Source: Parelaphostrongylus tenuis
Taxonomy: Eukaryota > Nematoda > Chromadorea > Rhabditida > Metastrongylidae
NCBI GenBank assembly: GCA_019055375.1
Contig: JAHQIW010001297.1
Span: 124,001-188,000, forward strand
DNA length: 64,000 bases
Reading direction: 5' to 3'
Under the pieces are notes generated by a model. That model searched no databases, was not told the DNA's origin, and saw only the letters and a program-made list of their open reading frames with translations. The position numbers were made by a program, and so were the translations under genes. Every line of letters begins with the position of its first letter. Positions within the stretch are counted from its first letter, which is position 1. Of this stretch, positions 63,720 to 64,000 are shown one piece after another.

Positions 63720-64000
63720 TTATTTCAGTGATGTTGAGAGATGTGCAAAAATTTGACGTCAGTGAGACTCAAACCCGCATTTTACCCTTTCCTGGGGTGC
63801 ATGCTCAGCCAATAGCACTACTAACGCTTGTTTTGCTACCACTCTTTCTACGTTACATTGCATCAATCTGTCAGCAATCAACTGTGAACGATTCAATTTG
63901 AAAAGCCAGATCGACATTGATCATAGTACTCTGACGGATATGGGATATGCTCCCCACCGAAAAGTGAATTACGGGTTCGAGTTCCGCCTGACGTCAGAGT
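63720..64000. repeat. SINE family-1 copies at window end
   Basis: Minus copy with GAGACTCAAACCCGCATTTTA and plus copy starting near 63960, equivalent to 34045-34313. Cut by the window edge. Confidence 0.55.

Larger units (their letters stand above)
56945..64000. repeat. segmental duplication copy C (runs off window)
   Basis: Colinear with about 27500-34313 of copy A to the end of the window, including the Vps3-like exons, hammerhead repeats, MITEs, SINEs and RUN exons R1-R2. Confidence 0.9.

Overview
This is eukaryotic, almost certainly nematode, genomic DNA of about 40% GC. Exons are short (50-190 bp), introns mostly end in TTTCAG or TTTTTAG, and there is a decayed RTE-type reverse-transcriptase tail, fossil mariner transposases and dense tRNA-derived SINEs and MITEs. 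The species is not identifiable from sequence alone. No single ORF is a whole gene. I built the gene models by translating candidate exons on both strands and checking that intron phases join.

Layout. (1) 3.8-20.1 kb, minus strand: an NSD/MES-4-type histone H3K36 methyltransferase in 17 recognisable exons (N-terminal acidic part, PHD fingers, PWWP, AWS, SET). The end of SET and the post-SET were not found. A GC-rich block lies just upstream of its first exon. (2) 21.46-25.73 kb: a minisatellite of about 39 units of about 108 bp. (3) 27.5-35.6 kb: copy A of a segmental duplication. It holds exons of a TGFBRAP1/Vps3-like endosomal tethering protein followed, on the same strand, by exons of a RUNDC1-type RUN domain. 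(4) 36-45 kb: foldback mariner derivatives, SINEs, MITEs and a GC-rich block. (5) 45.7-52.5 kb, plus strand: eight exons for the N-terminal coiled-coil half of RUNDC1. (6) 53.55-56.45 kb: copy B (RUN part only). (7) 56.95 kb to the window end: copy C (Vps3 exons, then RUN exons).

The duplicated copies have decayed in complementary ways. Copy A keeps a complete RUN module but its Vps3 exons carry a 212-bp deletion and two 1-bp deletions. Copy C keeps the Vps3 exons intact but its RUN exons have a lost acceptor and a frameshift. Copy B lacks two RUN exons. The coiled-coil half of RUNDC1 lies between A and B, so as assembled it is followed only by broken RUN modules. This could be a real rearrangement or a mis-ordered assembly.

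The most interesting hidden signal is a family of hammerhead-ribozyme-like motifs inside ~275-317 bp repeats at 26.7-31.9 kb, repeated in copy C at 57.5-61.6 kb. Several share a CUGAUGA-like box, a GC-rich stem II, GAAA, and a 2-bp stem III with a 4-nt loop. Some also have a complementary stem I. The head-to-tail dimers match the architecture of retrozymes or Penelope-associated hammerhead repeats.
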